DNA from: Aquitalea aquatica
GTDB taxonomy: Bacteria; Pseudomonadota; Gammaproteobacteria; Burkholderiales; Chromobacteriaceae
Assembly (NCBI RefSeq): GCF_013911085.1
Contig: NZ_JACERN010000017.1
Coordinates: forward strand, 1 to 64,000
Length of the DNA stretch: 64,000 bases
Direction of reading: 5' to 3'
This document shows, piece by piece, positions 29,913-37,967 of the stretch. How positions within the stretch are numbered: the first letter of the stretch is position 1; each line of letters begins with the position of its first letter. Under the pieces are notes generated by a model. That model ran no database searches and had not been told where the DNA came from. It worked only from the letters and a program-made list of their open reading frames with translations. A program made the translations under genes and the position numbers.

Positions 29913-31859
29913 TCAGCGCGGCTGGCGACGGCTGCGCCAGATGTCGATCAGGGTTTCAAAATTGGCACGGGCGGCGCTGATCAGCCCGGCATCATCCAGT
30001 TCGCCGGCCAGCCAGCGTTGTGACGGTTCGTGGAACAGCGTGCGCCCCACCATGAAGCCACGGCAGCTGCTGCTGGCTGCCGCATCGGCAAAGCCCTGGC
30101 GCAGCACATCCAGCGAGGCATGCAAGCCCAGCAGCACCACACCACGGCAATAGGGGTCGCGCTCGGCCAGCAGGGCATCCACCGCCTGCCATTGCGCGCG
30201 GCTCATCGACTCCAGCTTCCACCATTCCGGATAAATGCCCAGATTGTAGAAACGCTTGAGGGCGCGCAGCACGGTATCCGGCTGCTGCGGCAGCTTTTTC
30301 GACGGAATCACTTCCAGCAACAGCTCATGGCCACTCAGTTGCGCCGCCTCGTAAATGGCACGCACCTGAGCTTCCTGCTCCAGCCGGTTTTCCAGCGTGT
30401 CGTCCGGGTGGTACTGCACCAGGCATTTGATGATGTGTTCCTGTGGCCAGCTTTCCAGCCGCGCGGTAGCGGTGCGGCCACGATCGAACTCCAGCGGATT
30501 GGAGCCGGGTAGCTCCACCGGACGGCCTATCCACCAGCCACGACCGGTAGCCGCGTAGATAGCGTCCTCACCGTAGCGGTCGTCCACCAGGATGCCGATA
30601 TGGCCTTGCAGTTGCAGCGCGGCCTCGGTTTCGGCTACCGCCTGGACCAGCAGGTTCTTGAGGGTGGAAATGCGCGCTTCATCGACCCCGCTCTGCTGCG
30701 CCAGCTCGAAAAACTGCTTGCGGTGGTCAAAAGCGAAAACACACAGATCGTCCCATTGCTTGCGCTGGATGCTGACCCGATGCAGGCGATTGAGCGTGGC
30801 ATCATCACCAGGACGTAGCGGTGTTGTTTCCAGGCCGAGGAAATAATCCAGCTCGGCCGGGGTGGGCATGGCCGGCGAGCAGCCATGGCGCGACACCACC
30901 AGCGCACCGCAGGCATTGGCGCGGGTGCAGCACCAGCCGTAATCGCGGCCATTGAGCCAGCCGGACAGGAAGCCCGACAGAAAGGCATCGCCGGCCCCCA
31001 GCACATTCATCACCTCCACCTGTGCGCTCTTGACCGAGAAGGCATCCTCGATGCGCTCAGGAATGGCTGCCGGAATCACCGCGCAGCCCAGCGGCCCGCG
31101 TTTCACCACCAGCGTGGCCTGCGGGGCCAGCTGGCGCACGACGGCCAGGCTGGTGAGCAAATTGTCCGAGCCGCCGGCGATATTGATTTCCTCTTCGGTA
31201 CCGACAATCAGGTCGAACAGCGGCAGTACCGACTGCAAATGAGCGGTGACGCCATCGCTGGCGATATAACGCTGTTCGCCATTGCCACGGCCGGTAATAC
31301 CCCACAGCACCGGACGGTAATCGATGTCCAGTACGGTACGTACATCATGCTGACGGGCTAGAGCCAAGGCCTTGCGGCTGGCCGCATTCACCTTGGCGCT
31401 GGAAAAATGGGTGCCGGTAATCAGCAGCGCCTTGCTGGAAGCGATGAAGTCTTCATCAATATCCGCTTCTTCCAGCGCCATGTCGGCGCAGTTTTCACGG
31501 TAGAACAGCAGGGGGAAAGTGTCGCGGTCCTTGATGCCCAAGAGTACCAGTGCGGTCAGCCGCTCCGGGTCCACTTTTACCTGGCTGACATCGCAGCCTT
31601 CCCCAGACAGGGTTTGCAGCAGGTAGCGCCCCATATGTTCGTCGCCCACGCGGGACAACATGGCAGACTTCAGGCCCAGCCGGGCAGTGCCGAAAGCGAT
31701 ATTGGCGGAAGAGCCGCCCAGATAGCGGGCAAAGCTGCTGGCGTCTTCCAGCCGGGCTCCCAGCTGGCGGGCATACAGGTCGATGGCCAAGCGCCCCAGA
31801 CAGATCAGGTCCAGCGGTCGGTCGGCAGCAAAATGGGTGGTGTTTTGCATGGTGTGCAT
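29913..31859 (-). CDS. iolC: Bifunctional 5-dehydro-2-deoxygluconokinase fused to DUF2090 (IolC with aldolase-like domain)
   Basis: The 648-residue protein is a fusion. Residues 1 to about 335 are a PfkB-type kinase (IolC), with GGSSANIAFGTARLG near the N-terminus and the catalytic NVLGAGDAFLSGF motif. Residues from about 345 to the end form a DUF2090 domain, with CVFAFDHRKQFFELA, IGILVDDRYG and a final FMVGRTLFHEPSQRW segment typical of class I aldolase-like barrels. The kinase phosphorylates 2-deoxy-5-keto-gluconate. The DUF2090 half is proposed in related systems to be the missing aldolase (IolJ function). No separate iolJ is seen here. An alternative ATG lies at 31850. Confidence 0.92.
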   Translation of the reverse strand: MHTMQNTTHFAADRPLDLICLGRLAIDLYARQLGARLEDASSFARYLGGSSANIAFGTARLGLKSAMLSRVGDEHMGRYLLQTLSGEGCDVSQVKVDPERLTALVLLGIKDRDTFPLLFYRENCADMALEEADIDEDFIASSKALLITGTHFSSAKVNAASRKALALARQHDVRTVLDIDYRPVLWGITGRGNGEQRYIASDGVTAHLQSVLPLFDLIVGTEEEINIAGGSDNLLTSLAVVRQLAPQATLVVKRGPLGCAVIPAAIPERIEDAFSVKSAQVEVMNVLGAGDAFLSGFLSGWLNGRDYGWCCTRANACGALVVSRHGCSPAMPTPAELDYFLGLETTPLRPGDDATLNRLHRVSIQRKQWDDLCVFAFDHRKQFFELAQQSGVDEARISTLKNLLVQAVAETEAALQLQGHIGILVDDRYGEDAIYAATGRGWWIGRPVELPGSNPLEFDRGRTATARLESWPQEHIIKCLVQYHPDDTLENRLEQEAQVRAIYEAAQLSGHELLLEVIPSKKLPQQPDTVLRALKRFYNLGIYPEWWKLESMSRAQWQAVDALLAERDPYCRGVVLLGLHASLDVLRQGFADAAASSSCRGFMVGRTLFHEPSQRWLAGELDDAGLISAARANFETLIDIWRSRRQPR

Positions 31860-31991
31860 TCTATGTCTCGTTGAGTGACTGTCCGCCGCTGCAAGCTGCC
31901 CCCACCCGCCCGGGGAAGCAATCCGTCAGCCATATCGGTTGAAACCAGCATAAAACGCAGCCACGGCAAATGCAACATTTTTTTCGTATTT

Positions 31992-32015
31992 AATTTCTAA
32001 TAGAAATTTATTTCC
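31992..32015. promoter_or_regulatory. Putative IolR (RpiR) operator between iolC and iolR
   Basis: AATTTCT-AAT-AGAAATT (31992-32008) is a perfect 7-bp inverted repeat that overlaps AGAAATTTATTTCC (32002-32015), a GAA-N6-TTC dyad. A third partial copy (GAAATAATTTTTTC) follows at 32016-32029. Closely similar dyads stand before ibpA, iolD and the second inositol dehydrogenase gene. The site lies in the 226-bp divergent region, so it could control iolC-E-B-A and autoregulate the RpiR gene. Confidence 0.6.
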
Positions 32016-32085
32016 GAAATAATTTTTTCTAATCTGACCGATTCCCTCTAAAATAGAGCGGTCCAGACAGCAGAAACTTCACAAC

Positions 32086-32952
32086 ATGAGCAAGGAAATG
32101 AGCGCGGACCAGCTGATGCAGCGGATTGCCGAGGAGTACGAAGGCCTGAGCAAACAGCTGAAAGTGATTGCCAAATATATCGAGGAACATCGCCAGACGC
32201 TGATCCTGGAGCGGATAACCGATATCGCCCAGGCCTGCGAAGTGCAGCCATCGGCTATTGTGCGTTTTGCCCAACGCTTTGGCTTCAGCGGTTTTTCCGA
32301 CATGCAGGCGGTGTTTCGCGATGCTTTTGCCCCGGCGGCCAGCAACGTCAACAATTACCAGAAGCGCATCCGCAGCGTGATTGCCACTCAGGACACACCG
32401 CTGAGCAACACCCAGGTGACGCAGAACTTCATTGCCGCCTGTCAGCAAGGCCTGGACGAGCTGGGTCAGACTCTGGACCCGGTTGCCATCGACAAGGCGG
32501 TTGATCTGCTGGTGAAGGCAGACAATATCTATGTGGTGGCGGTGCGACGCATGTTCCCGATTGCCAGCTATATCAGCTACGCCTTGCAGCACACCGCCAA
32601 GCGCGTGCATCTGGTATCCGGCCTGGGCGGCATGTATCACGAGCAGATACGCAGCATTCGCGAAAACGACTTGCTGATTGCCATCAGCTTTCAGCCCTAT
32701 GGCAGGGAAACCCGCTACTGCGCACGCGTGGCCGCCCAAAGCAAGGCGAAGCAGCTGGTGATTACCGACAGTCAGCTCAGCCCGCTGTCGCGCCATGCCG
32801 ATGCGGTGCTGACGGTAAAGGAAGGCAGCGCCTTCGCCTTCCGTTCGCTCACCAGCACCATCAGCCTGTGTCAGGCGCTATTCATTGCCTTGTCCTACCG
32901 GCTGGAACTGGTGATTGAAGAGACCCGCGACGCCGGGGCTTACGACGACTGA
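32086..32952 (+). CDS. iolR: RpiR-family regulator of the inositol locus (IolR-like)
   Basis: The 288-residue protein has an N-terminal RpiR HTH domain (residues about 8-85; LERITDIAQACEVQPSAIVRFAQRFGFSGFSDMQ) and a C-terminal SIS domain (about 115-265; ADNIYVVAVRRMFPIASY) that would bind a phosphosugar or inositol-derived ligand. RpiR-type IolR proteins repress iol genes in Salmonella and rhizobia. It is divergent from iolC, and the shared dyad sites support the role. Its 3' end overlaps the convergent EamA gene by 71 bp. The gene symbol is by context. Confidence 0.8.
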   Translation: MSKEMSADQLMQRIAEEYEGLSKQLKVIAKYIEEHRQTLILERITDIAQACEVQPSAIVRFAQRFGFSGFSDMQAVFRDAFAPAASNVNNYQKRIRSVIATQDTPLSNTQVTQNFIAACQQGLDELGQTLDPVAIDKAVDLLVKADNIYVVAVRRMFPIASYISYALQHTAKRVHLVSGLGGMYHEQIRSIRENDLLIAISFQPYGRETRYCARVAAQSKAKQLVITDSQLSPLSRHADAVLTVKEGSAFAFRSLTSTISLCQALFIALSYRLELVIEETRDAGAYDD

Positions 32953-33793
32953 TCAGCAAGGACGACATGATCAGTCCGGCGCCGGCCAACTGGCTGGCGC
33001 TCATGCTGCTGCCAAACCACAGCCAGGCCAGCATGGCGGTCCATACCGGCTCCAGCAGCAGAATGAAGGCCGAACGCTGCATCGGCACCCGCGCCTGTGC
33101 CCAGCCCTGCAGGAAGAAACGACCGCAGGTAGCCAGCAGGATGCTGACCAGCAGCCAGCCCCACACCGCCGGACTCAGGCTGGCGGGCCACCGCTCCACC
33201 ATCACACTGCCGGCAAAACCGGCCAGCCCCGCCAGCAATAGCTGCAAGGCAGTCAGTGACAAGGCCGGTGCGCGGGCACCGGCACGCCCGTTCAGATTGA
33301 GAAACACCGACATTGCCACGGCCGAGGCCAGAAACAGGCTATCCGCCGCGTCCAGTTGCCAGCCGCCATGCAAGGCCATGGCCGCCACCCCGAGTACCGC
33401 CAGCGGCATCGCCCACAAGGTCTGCGCCAACAGCACCGTGCCAAACATCAATCGCGCCAGCACCGGGGCCAGCACCACCCCCAGGCTGCCGATAAAGGCG
33501 CCCACCCCCAGGTTATTGCTCAGCTGCAAGGCCAGCATCCACAGCACCATGGCCAGCGCCAGCATGGCGGCACTCCACCAGCTGGTGGCAGGCAAACGCC
33601 ACGGCAATGGCTGAGCACGCAGACGCGCCAGCGCCGCCAGCACCACACCGGCGCTGGCAAAACGCACACCCAGAAACAGCAGCGGCGGCATGCCGCGCAA
33701 GACTTCCTTGGAACACAGCCAGCCAAAGCCGGCAATCAGGGTAACCAATACCAGGCTGGCTTCGGCCAGCCCGGGGCGCAGAGCACGATTCAA
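32882..33793 (-). CDS. EamA/DMT-family transporter
   Basis: A 303-residue membrane protein with about ten hydrophobic segments and two EamA repeats, of the drug/metabolite transporter superfamily (YdcZ/RhaT/RarD-type exporters). The start is a TTG at 33793 preceded by GGAAGG; an ATG further upstream is in another frame. The C-terminal tail is basic (SRRKPRRRG) and is encoded in the part that overlaps the iolR 3' end. The substrate is unknown. It lies inside the inositol locus but nothing in the sequence shows that it moves inositol. Confidence 0.75.
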   Translation of the reverse strand: MNRALRPGLAEASLVLVTLIAGFGWLCSKEVLRGMPPLLFLGVRFASAGVVLAALARLRAQPLPWRLPATSWWSAAMLALAMVLWMLALQLSNNLGVGAFIGSLGVVLAPVLARLMFGTVLLAQTLWAMPLAVLGVAAMALHGGWQLDAADSLFLASAVAMSVFLNLNGRAGARAPALSLTALQLLLAGLAGFAGSVMVERWPASLSPAVWGWLLVSILLATCGRFFLQGWAQARVPMQRSAFILLLEPVWTAMLAWLWFGSSMSASQLAGAGLIMSSLLISRRKPRRRGSLQSPVPAGRTRQ

Positions 33794-33820
33794 GACAACA
33801 ACACCTTCCCGCCATTAATG

Positions 33821-33846
33821 AAAAAACGGGAAGGCTCGCCTTCCCG
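33821..33846 (-). terminator. Terminator of the ibpA-iatA-iatP operon
   Basis: CGGGAAGG / CCTTCCCG stem with a 4-nt loop followed by TTTTTT on the minus strand, between iatP and the EamA gene. Confidence 0.88.
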
Positions 33847-33899
33847 ATCAACACCCTGCTGAGAAATTCATGTACAAACCACAGGCTGAATACAAGCGA

Positions 33900-33942
33900 C
33901 AGGGTGTCACTCCGGCAACAGTTTAACCGGAGTCACACCCTG
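33900..33942 (-). repeat. Long inverted repeat 3' of iatP
   Basis: Arms CAGGGTGTCACTCCGG (33900-33915) and CCGGAGTCACACCCTG (33927-33942) pair with one mismatch around an 11-nt loop. It sits between the iatP stop and the terminator and has no T tract. Confidence 0.7.
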
Positions 33943-33960
33943 CGTCGTAGCAGTTGGCAG

Positions 33961-34986
33961 TTAGCTGCGGCGGTTACGCTGGCGGTACTGGTCGGCCACC
34001 ACCGCCACCACGATGATGATGCCTTTGACGATTTCCTGGTAATAGGCATCGATGCGCAGGAAGGTGAAACCCGAGGTCATGGTGCCCAGGATCAGCGTGC
34101 CGATGACGGTGCCGGTAATCTTGCCCAGACCACCATTAAGCGAGGTGCCACCAATCACCGCAGCGGCAATCGCATCCAGCTCGTACATCATGCCCATGCC
34201 GGCCTGGCCGGATACCGCCCGCGCCGAGGTCACCACCCCGGCCAGCCCCGACAGCAGGCCGGCCACGGTATACACCAGGATCAGGTGTCGGTTGACATTG
34301 ATGCCGGCCACACGGGCGGCAGCACGGTTGGCACCGATGGCATAGGTGTATTTACCGTAGCGGGTGTAGCTGAGAATGATGTGGAACACCAGCGCCGTTA
34401 CCAGGAAGATGATCACCGGATTGATACCGGCACCAATGGCCGCGTAGTTATCCGACAGCATGCTGATGGGCTCACCCTGGGTGTACCACTTGGCCATGCC
34501 GCGCGCAGTCACCATCACGCCCAGAGTGGCGATGAAGGGGGGAATGGCGGTTTTGGCAATCACCGTGCCGTTGATCAGCCCGCATACCAGCCCCACCAGC
34601 AGACCGGCTGCCAGCGGTGCAATCACCGGCAGGTCGGTCAGCGTGGGGAAGACAGCGCGGGCAAAATCCGAAGTCTGCGCCAGACTGGCCGACACCATGG
34701 CGGTGAGTGCCACCACCGAGCCCGAGGACAAATCGATGCCGCCCATGATGATGATCTGGGTGACGCCGACGGCGATGATGCCGATGACCGACACCTGCAG
34801 AATCATCACGATGAGCCTTTCCTTGTTGGCGATAAAGCTCTGGCCAACAAAAATCCAGCCCAACAGTTCAAAAATCAGGGCCACGCCCAGCAGCACCATG
34901 AAGATGCGCGCTTCGGCCGGCAGTTTGAACCGGAATGCACCGGGCTTGGGAGATTTGCCCAGTGCTTGCGTATTGCTGATTGCCAT
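33961..34986 (-). CDS. iatP: Inositol ABC transporter permease (RbsC family)
   Basis: The 341-residue inner-membrane protein has 8-10 hydrophobic segments and the sugar-permease signatures GVTQIIIMGGIDLSSGSVVAL and GRYTYAIGANRAAA-like residues (GKYTYAIGANRAAARVAGIN). It belongs to the RbsC/AraH family of carbohydrate ABC permeases. Context with ibpA, iatA and the iol genes makes myo-inositol the likely substrate, as for Caulobacter IatP. AGGAGA precedes the ATG. Confidence 0.88.
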   Translation of the reverse strand: MAISNTQALGKSPKPGAFRFKLPAEARIFMVLLGVALIFELLGWIFVGQSFIANKERLIVMILQVSVIGIIAVGVTQIIIMGGIDLSSGSVVALTAMVSASLAQTSDFARAVFPTLTDLPVIAPLAAGLLVGLVCGLINGTVIAKTAIPPFIATLGVMVTARGMAKWYTQGEPISMLSDNYAAIGAGINPVIIFLVTALVFHIILSYTRYGKYTYAIGANRAAARVAGINVNRHLILVYTVAGLLSGLAGVVTSARAVSGQAGMGMMYELDAIAAAVIGGTSLNGGLGKITGTVIGTLILGTMTSGFTFLRIDAYYQEIVKGIIIVVAVVADQYRQRNRRS

Positions 34987-35037
34987 GTTGTCTTCTCCTG
35001 CTGTTATTGTGCTTGCCTGCCGTAACCAACCAAGCGG

Positions 35038-36585
35038 TCAGCCGGCAGCCAGTGTCATGATGCTGACCTGGGTGGCATCGGCGCGGTCGACGATGCCGGT
35101 GACCCGGCCTTCATGCATCACCATGATGCGGTCACTCATGCCCAGTACCTCGGGTAGCTCCGACGAAATCATGATGACGGCCACCCCCTGCCCTGCCAGC
35201 TTGCAGATCAGCTTGTGGATTTCCGCCTTGGCCCCGACGTCGATGCCACGGGTGGGCTCGTCCAGAATGAGTATTTTCGGATTGGTCAGCAGCCAGCGGC
35301 CTATCAGCACCTTTTGCTGGTTGCCACCGGACAGGTTCTCAATCCGCTCATCCAGATTGGGTGTCTTGACGCGCAAGGTGCCGGACATGGCTTCGCACAT
35401 GGCATCCAGTGCCTGCTGCCGGACAAAGCCGGCTTGCAGATTGTCACCACCCAGCACCGAAATCTGCATGTTTTCCTGAATGCTCAGGCTGAGAAAACAG
35501 CCGGTGTCCTTGCGGTCTTCGGTGAGAAAGGCCATGCCGTGCTGCATGGCGGTGCGCGGTGAATCGATGGTCACCGGCTGGCCATTGATACGGATCTGGC
35601 CGCTACTGGCCGGGCTGACGCCAAACAGGGTTTCCGCCACATTGCTGCGGCCGGAGCCGATCAGGCCGGCCACCCCGAGAATCTCGCCTTGGCGCAGTGA
35701 AAAAGACACATCGTGGAATACGCCGTCCAGCGTGAGATGGCTCACCTCCAGCGCCACCTCGCCAATCGGCACGATGGTTTTGGGGAACATCTCGGTGATT
35801 TCACGCCCCACCATCATGCGGATCACTTCGTCGTGGCTGAGCTGTTCCACCTGCTTGCAGCCGATGAAATGGCCATCGCGGAATACCGACACCTCGTCGG
35901 CAATCTCGAACAGCTCGTTCATCTTGTGGGTGATATAGATGATGCCCTTGCCCTGTTCGCGCAGCATGCGCACGATGCGGAACAGATGGGCGACTTCGTG
36001 CTCGGTCAGCGCCGAGGTGGGTTCGTCCATGATCAGCACGTCGGAGTTGTACGATACGGCGCGGGCGATCTCCACCATCTGGCGGCTGGAAATGCTCAGA
36101 CTGGCCACCTTGGCCTGCGGGTCCAGCTCGATAGAGAGCTGGGCAAACAGCTCGCGCGTCATCTGATACATGCGCGCATGGTCGATCAGGCCGAAGCGGT
36201 TCAGCGGCTCGCGGCGGATCCAGATGTTTTCGGCAATGCTCATGAAGGGCATCAGGTTGAGTTCCTGATGGATCATGGCGATGCCGTTTTCCAGGGCATC
36301 CAGCGGCGATGTCAGCGCAATTTCGCGGCCGTGCAGGCGATAAACCCCCTGGTCCGGGGTGTAGACACCCGCCAGTATCTTCATCAGCGTGGATTTACCC
36401 GCTCCGTTTTCGCCCATCAGTGCATGCACGGTACCGGCGCGCAGGCGGAAGGACACATCATCCAGTGCCACCACGCCAGGAAAGGCCTTGCGTACACCTT
36501 GCACGTCGATCAGCAGCTGCTGGGCAGCCACCGGCGGCTGGGATGGGGCGGTAGTCAGCGGTTTTTCTGGGACCAGGCTCAACAT
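35038..36585 (-). CDS. iatA: Inositol ABC transporter ATP-binding protein (two ABC domains)
   Basis: The 515-residue protein contains two fused nucleotide-binding domains as in RbsA/MglA. The first has Walker [10 protein letters not shown], signature-like [14 protein letters not shown] and Walker B VLIMDEPT. The second has a degenerate [10 protein letters not shown]-loop, signature LSGGNQQKV and [14 protein letters not shown]. It would power inositol uptake with iatP and ibpA. The start at 36585 follows GAGGAG; an upstream ATG in the ibpA gap lacks support. Confidence 0.9.
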   Translation of the reverse strand: MLSLVPEKPLTTAPSQPPVAAQQLLIDVQGVRKAFPGVVALDDVSFRLRAGTVHALMGENGAGKSTLMKILAGVYTPDQGVYRLHGREIALTSPLDALENGIAMIHQELNLMPFMSIAENIWIRREPLNRFGLIDHARMYQMTRELFAQLSIELDPQAKVASLSISSRQMVEIARAVSYNSDVLIMDEPTSALTEHEVAHLFRIVRMLREQGKGIIYITHKMNELFEIADEVSVFRDGHFIGCKQVEQLSHDEVIRMMVGREITEMFPKTIVPIGEVALEVSHLTLDGVFHDVSFSLRQGEILGVAGLIGSGRSNVAETLFGVSPASSGQIRINGQPVTIDSPRTAMQHGMAFLTEDRKDTGCFLSLSIQENMQISVLGGDNLQAGFVRQQALDAMCEAMSGTLRVKTPNLDERIENLSGGNQQKVLIGRWLLTNPKILILDEPTRGIDVGAKAEIHKLICKLAGQGVAVIMISSELPEVLGMSDRIMVMHEGRVTGIVDRADATQVSIMTLAAG

Positions 36586-36642
36586 GGTTTGCTCCTCATC
36601 GTCGCAGGCAGCCTCCTCAGCAGAGGCCGCCCGCTGCGGCAA

Positions 36643-37581
36643 TTAGTTGCGCGACTGGTAGTTCTTCAGATTGGCCGGGGTCACCAGCTCGAACGGCACC
36701 CAGATCATCGACGGCAGCTTCTCGCCACGGGACAGCTTGAGGGCGGTATCCACCGCGCCCTTGCCCTGACCGGCGGCATTCTGGAATACGGTCACTTTCA
36801 ATTCGCCGTTTTTCATGGCGGTAAGCGCATCCTGGGTGGCATCCACGCCAGCCACGATGGTCTTGTCCAGCCGCTTGGCGGACTTGAGCGCCTGGATCGC
36901 ACCCAGGGCCATTTCGTCGTTATTGGACACCACGGCATCAAACTGCAGACCGGCGCTGAGCCAGTTCATCATCAGGTCGCGGCCATCGGTGCGCGACCAT
37001 TTGGCGGTCTGCTTTTCCACAATCCTGATGCCATTACACGGCGCCTTGGCAATCACCTCTTCCACGTCCTTGGTACGCTGGCGTGCTGCCTGGTTGGACA
37101 GATCGCCCATCATCACCACGATATTGCCCTTGCCCTTCATCAGGCGGCACACCTCTTTCATTTGCACGGTGCCGGATTCGGCCTCGTTGGAGCCGACAAA
37201 GGCCACCTTGGCCGGCAGGGTTTTGTCAGCCGGCATGCGGTTTACGTACACCAGCGGGATGCCTGCGCTCTGCGCCAGCTTGGTGATTTTCGGGGTGGCA
37301 TCGGTATCCACCACATTGACGATGATGGCGTCCACTTTCTGCGCAATGAAATTCTGTACCTGGCTGAGCTGGCGGCCCACATCGTTTTGCGCATCTTCAA
37401 ACTGGATGTCCACGCCCTTCTGGCTGCCGGCATAGGTTTTCATGTTATTGCGCAGCACGGTGAGGAAGTTGTCGTCGAAGGCGGACATGGTCACGCCCAG
37501 TTTGGCAGCAGAGGCCGGCATGGCCAGCATGGTGAGGGAAAAGAACACTGCGGAACCAGCAAGCTTGGTGATGCGTTTCAT
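36643..37581 (-). CDS. ibpA: Inositol ABC transporter periplasmic binding protein
   Basis: The 312-residue protein has a Sec signal peptide (MKRITKLAGSAVFFSL... ending PASA, about residues 1-25) and a periplasmic-binding-protein type I fold (AKLGVTMSAFDDNFLTVLR; DAIIVNVVDTDA; VVSNNDEMALGAIQALK). Similar to RbsB and Caulobacter IbpA. It is first in the importer operon. The start at 37581 has AGGAG upstream. The dyad AGAAATATTTTTCC lies 154 bp before the start. Confidence 0.88.
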   Translation of the reverse strand: MKRITKLAGSAVFFSLTMLAMPASAAKLGVTMSAFDDNFLTVLRNNMKTYAGSQKGVDIQFEDAQNDVGRQLSQVQNFIAQKVDAIIVNVVDTDATPKITKLAQSAGIPLVYVNRMPADKTLPAKVAFVGSNEAESGTVQMKEVCRLMKGKGNIVVMMGDLSNQAARQRTKDVEEVIAKAPCNGIRIVEKQTAKWSRTDGRDLMMNWLSAGLQFDAVVSNNDEMALGAIQALKSAKRLDKTIVAGVDATQDALTAMKNGELKVTVFQNAAGQGKGAVDTALKLSRGEKLPSMIWVPFELVTPANLKNYQSRN

Positions 37582-37734
37582 TGATGCGTCTCCTGTCCTT
37601 ATTAGTGGTTCGATCCCGAGATGCGCCGTGTTCCATGTTGCAGTGCAATGCAAGGCGCATATCGTCTGGTCGTGCAGCTAAGATAAGTGAGCCCGCGCAT
37701 TATTGCAAATAAAATTTCACAAAGAAAAATTAGT

Positions 37735-37748
37735 AGAAATATTTTTCC
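37735..37748. promoter_or_regulatory. Putative IolR operator upstream of ibpA
   Basis: AGAAATATTTTTCC, a GAA-N6-TTC dyad matching the ones at 32002, 39964 and 44199, within an A+T-rich control region. The related stretch AATTTCACAAAGAAAAATT (37714-37732) lies beside it. Confidence 0.55.
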
Positions 37749-37868
37749 ATTTTTACTTTTGGTAGATAGCAGACCTCAACCATCCACTACCCGGCCACTT
37801 ACGCGCCACCCCAGGCTATCAACTTGTTTTTAAAATGATTTACTGAAAAAAACTTGCGCATGAAAATG

Positions 37869-37894
37869 AAAAAGCCATGCCGCGCGGGCATGGC
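37869..37894 (-). terminator. Terminator of iolD
   Basis: GCCATGCC / GGGCATGGC stem followed by TTTTT on the minus strand, about 75 bp after the iolD stop codon. Confidence 0.85.
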
Positions 37895-37967
37895 TACTGT
37901 CTTTCAGACCTGTGGCATTCAAAACATACTGTGAGCGCAGCACGCAGCCAATGCACCAGACGTTGCC

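Noticed and set aside
35713-37584. A 623-codon plus-strand frame over iatA and ibpA
   Set aside because: Antisense to two clear transporter genes; composition and lack of signals mark it as a shadow.
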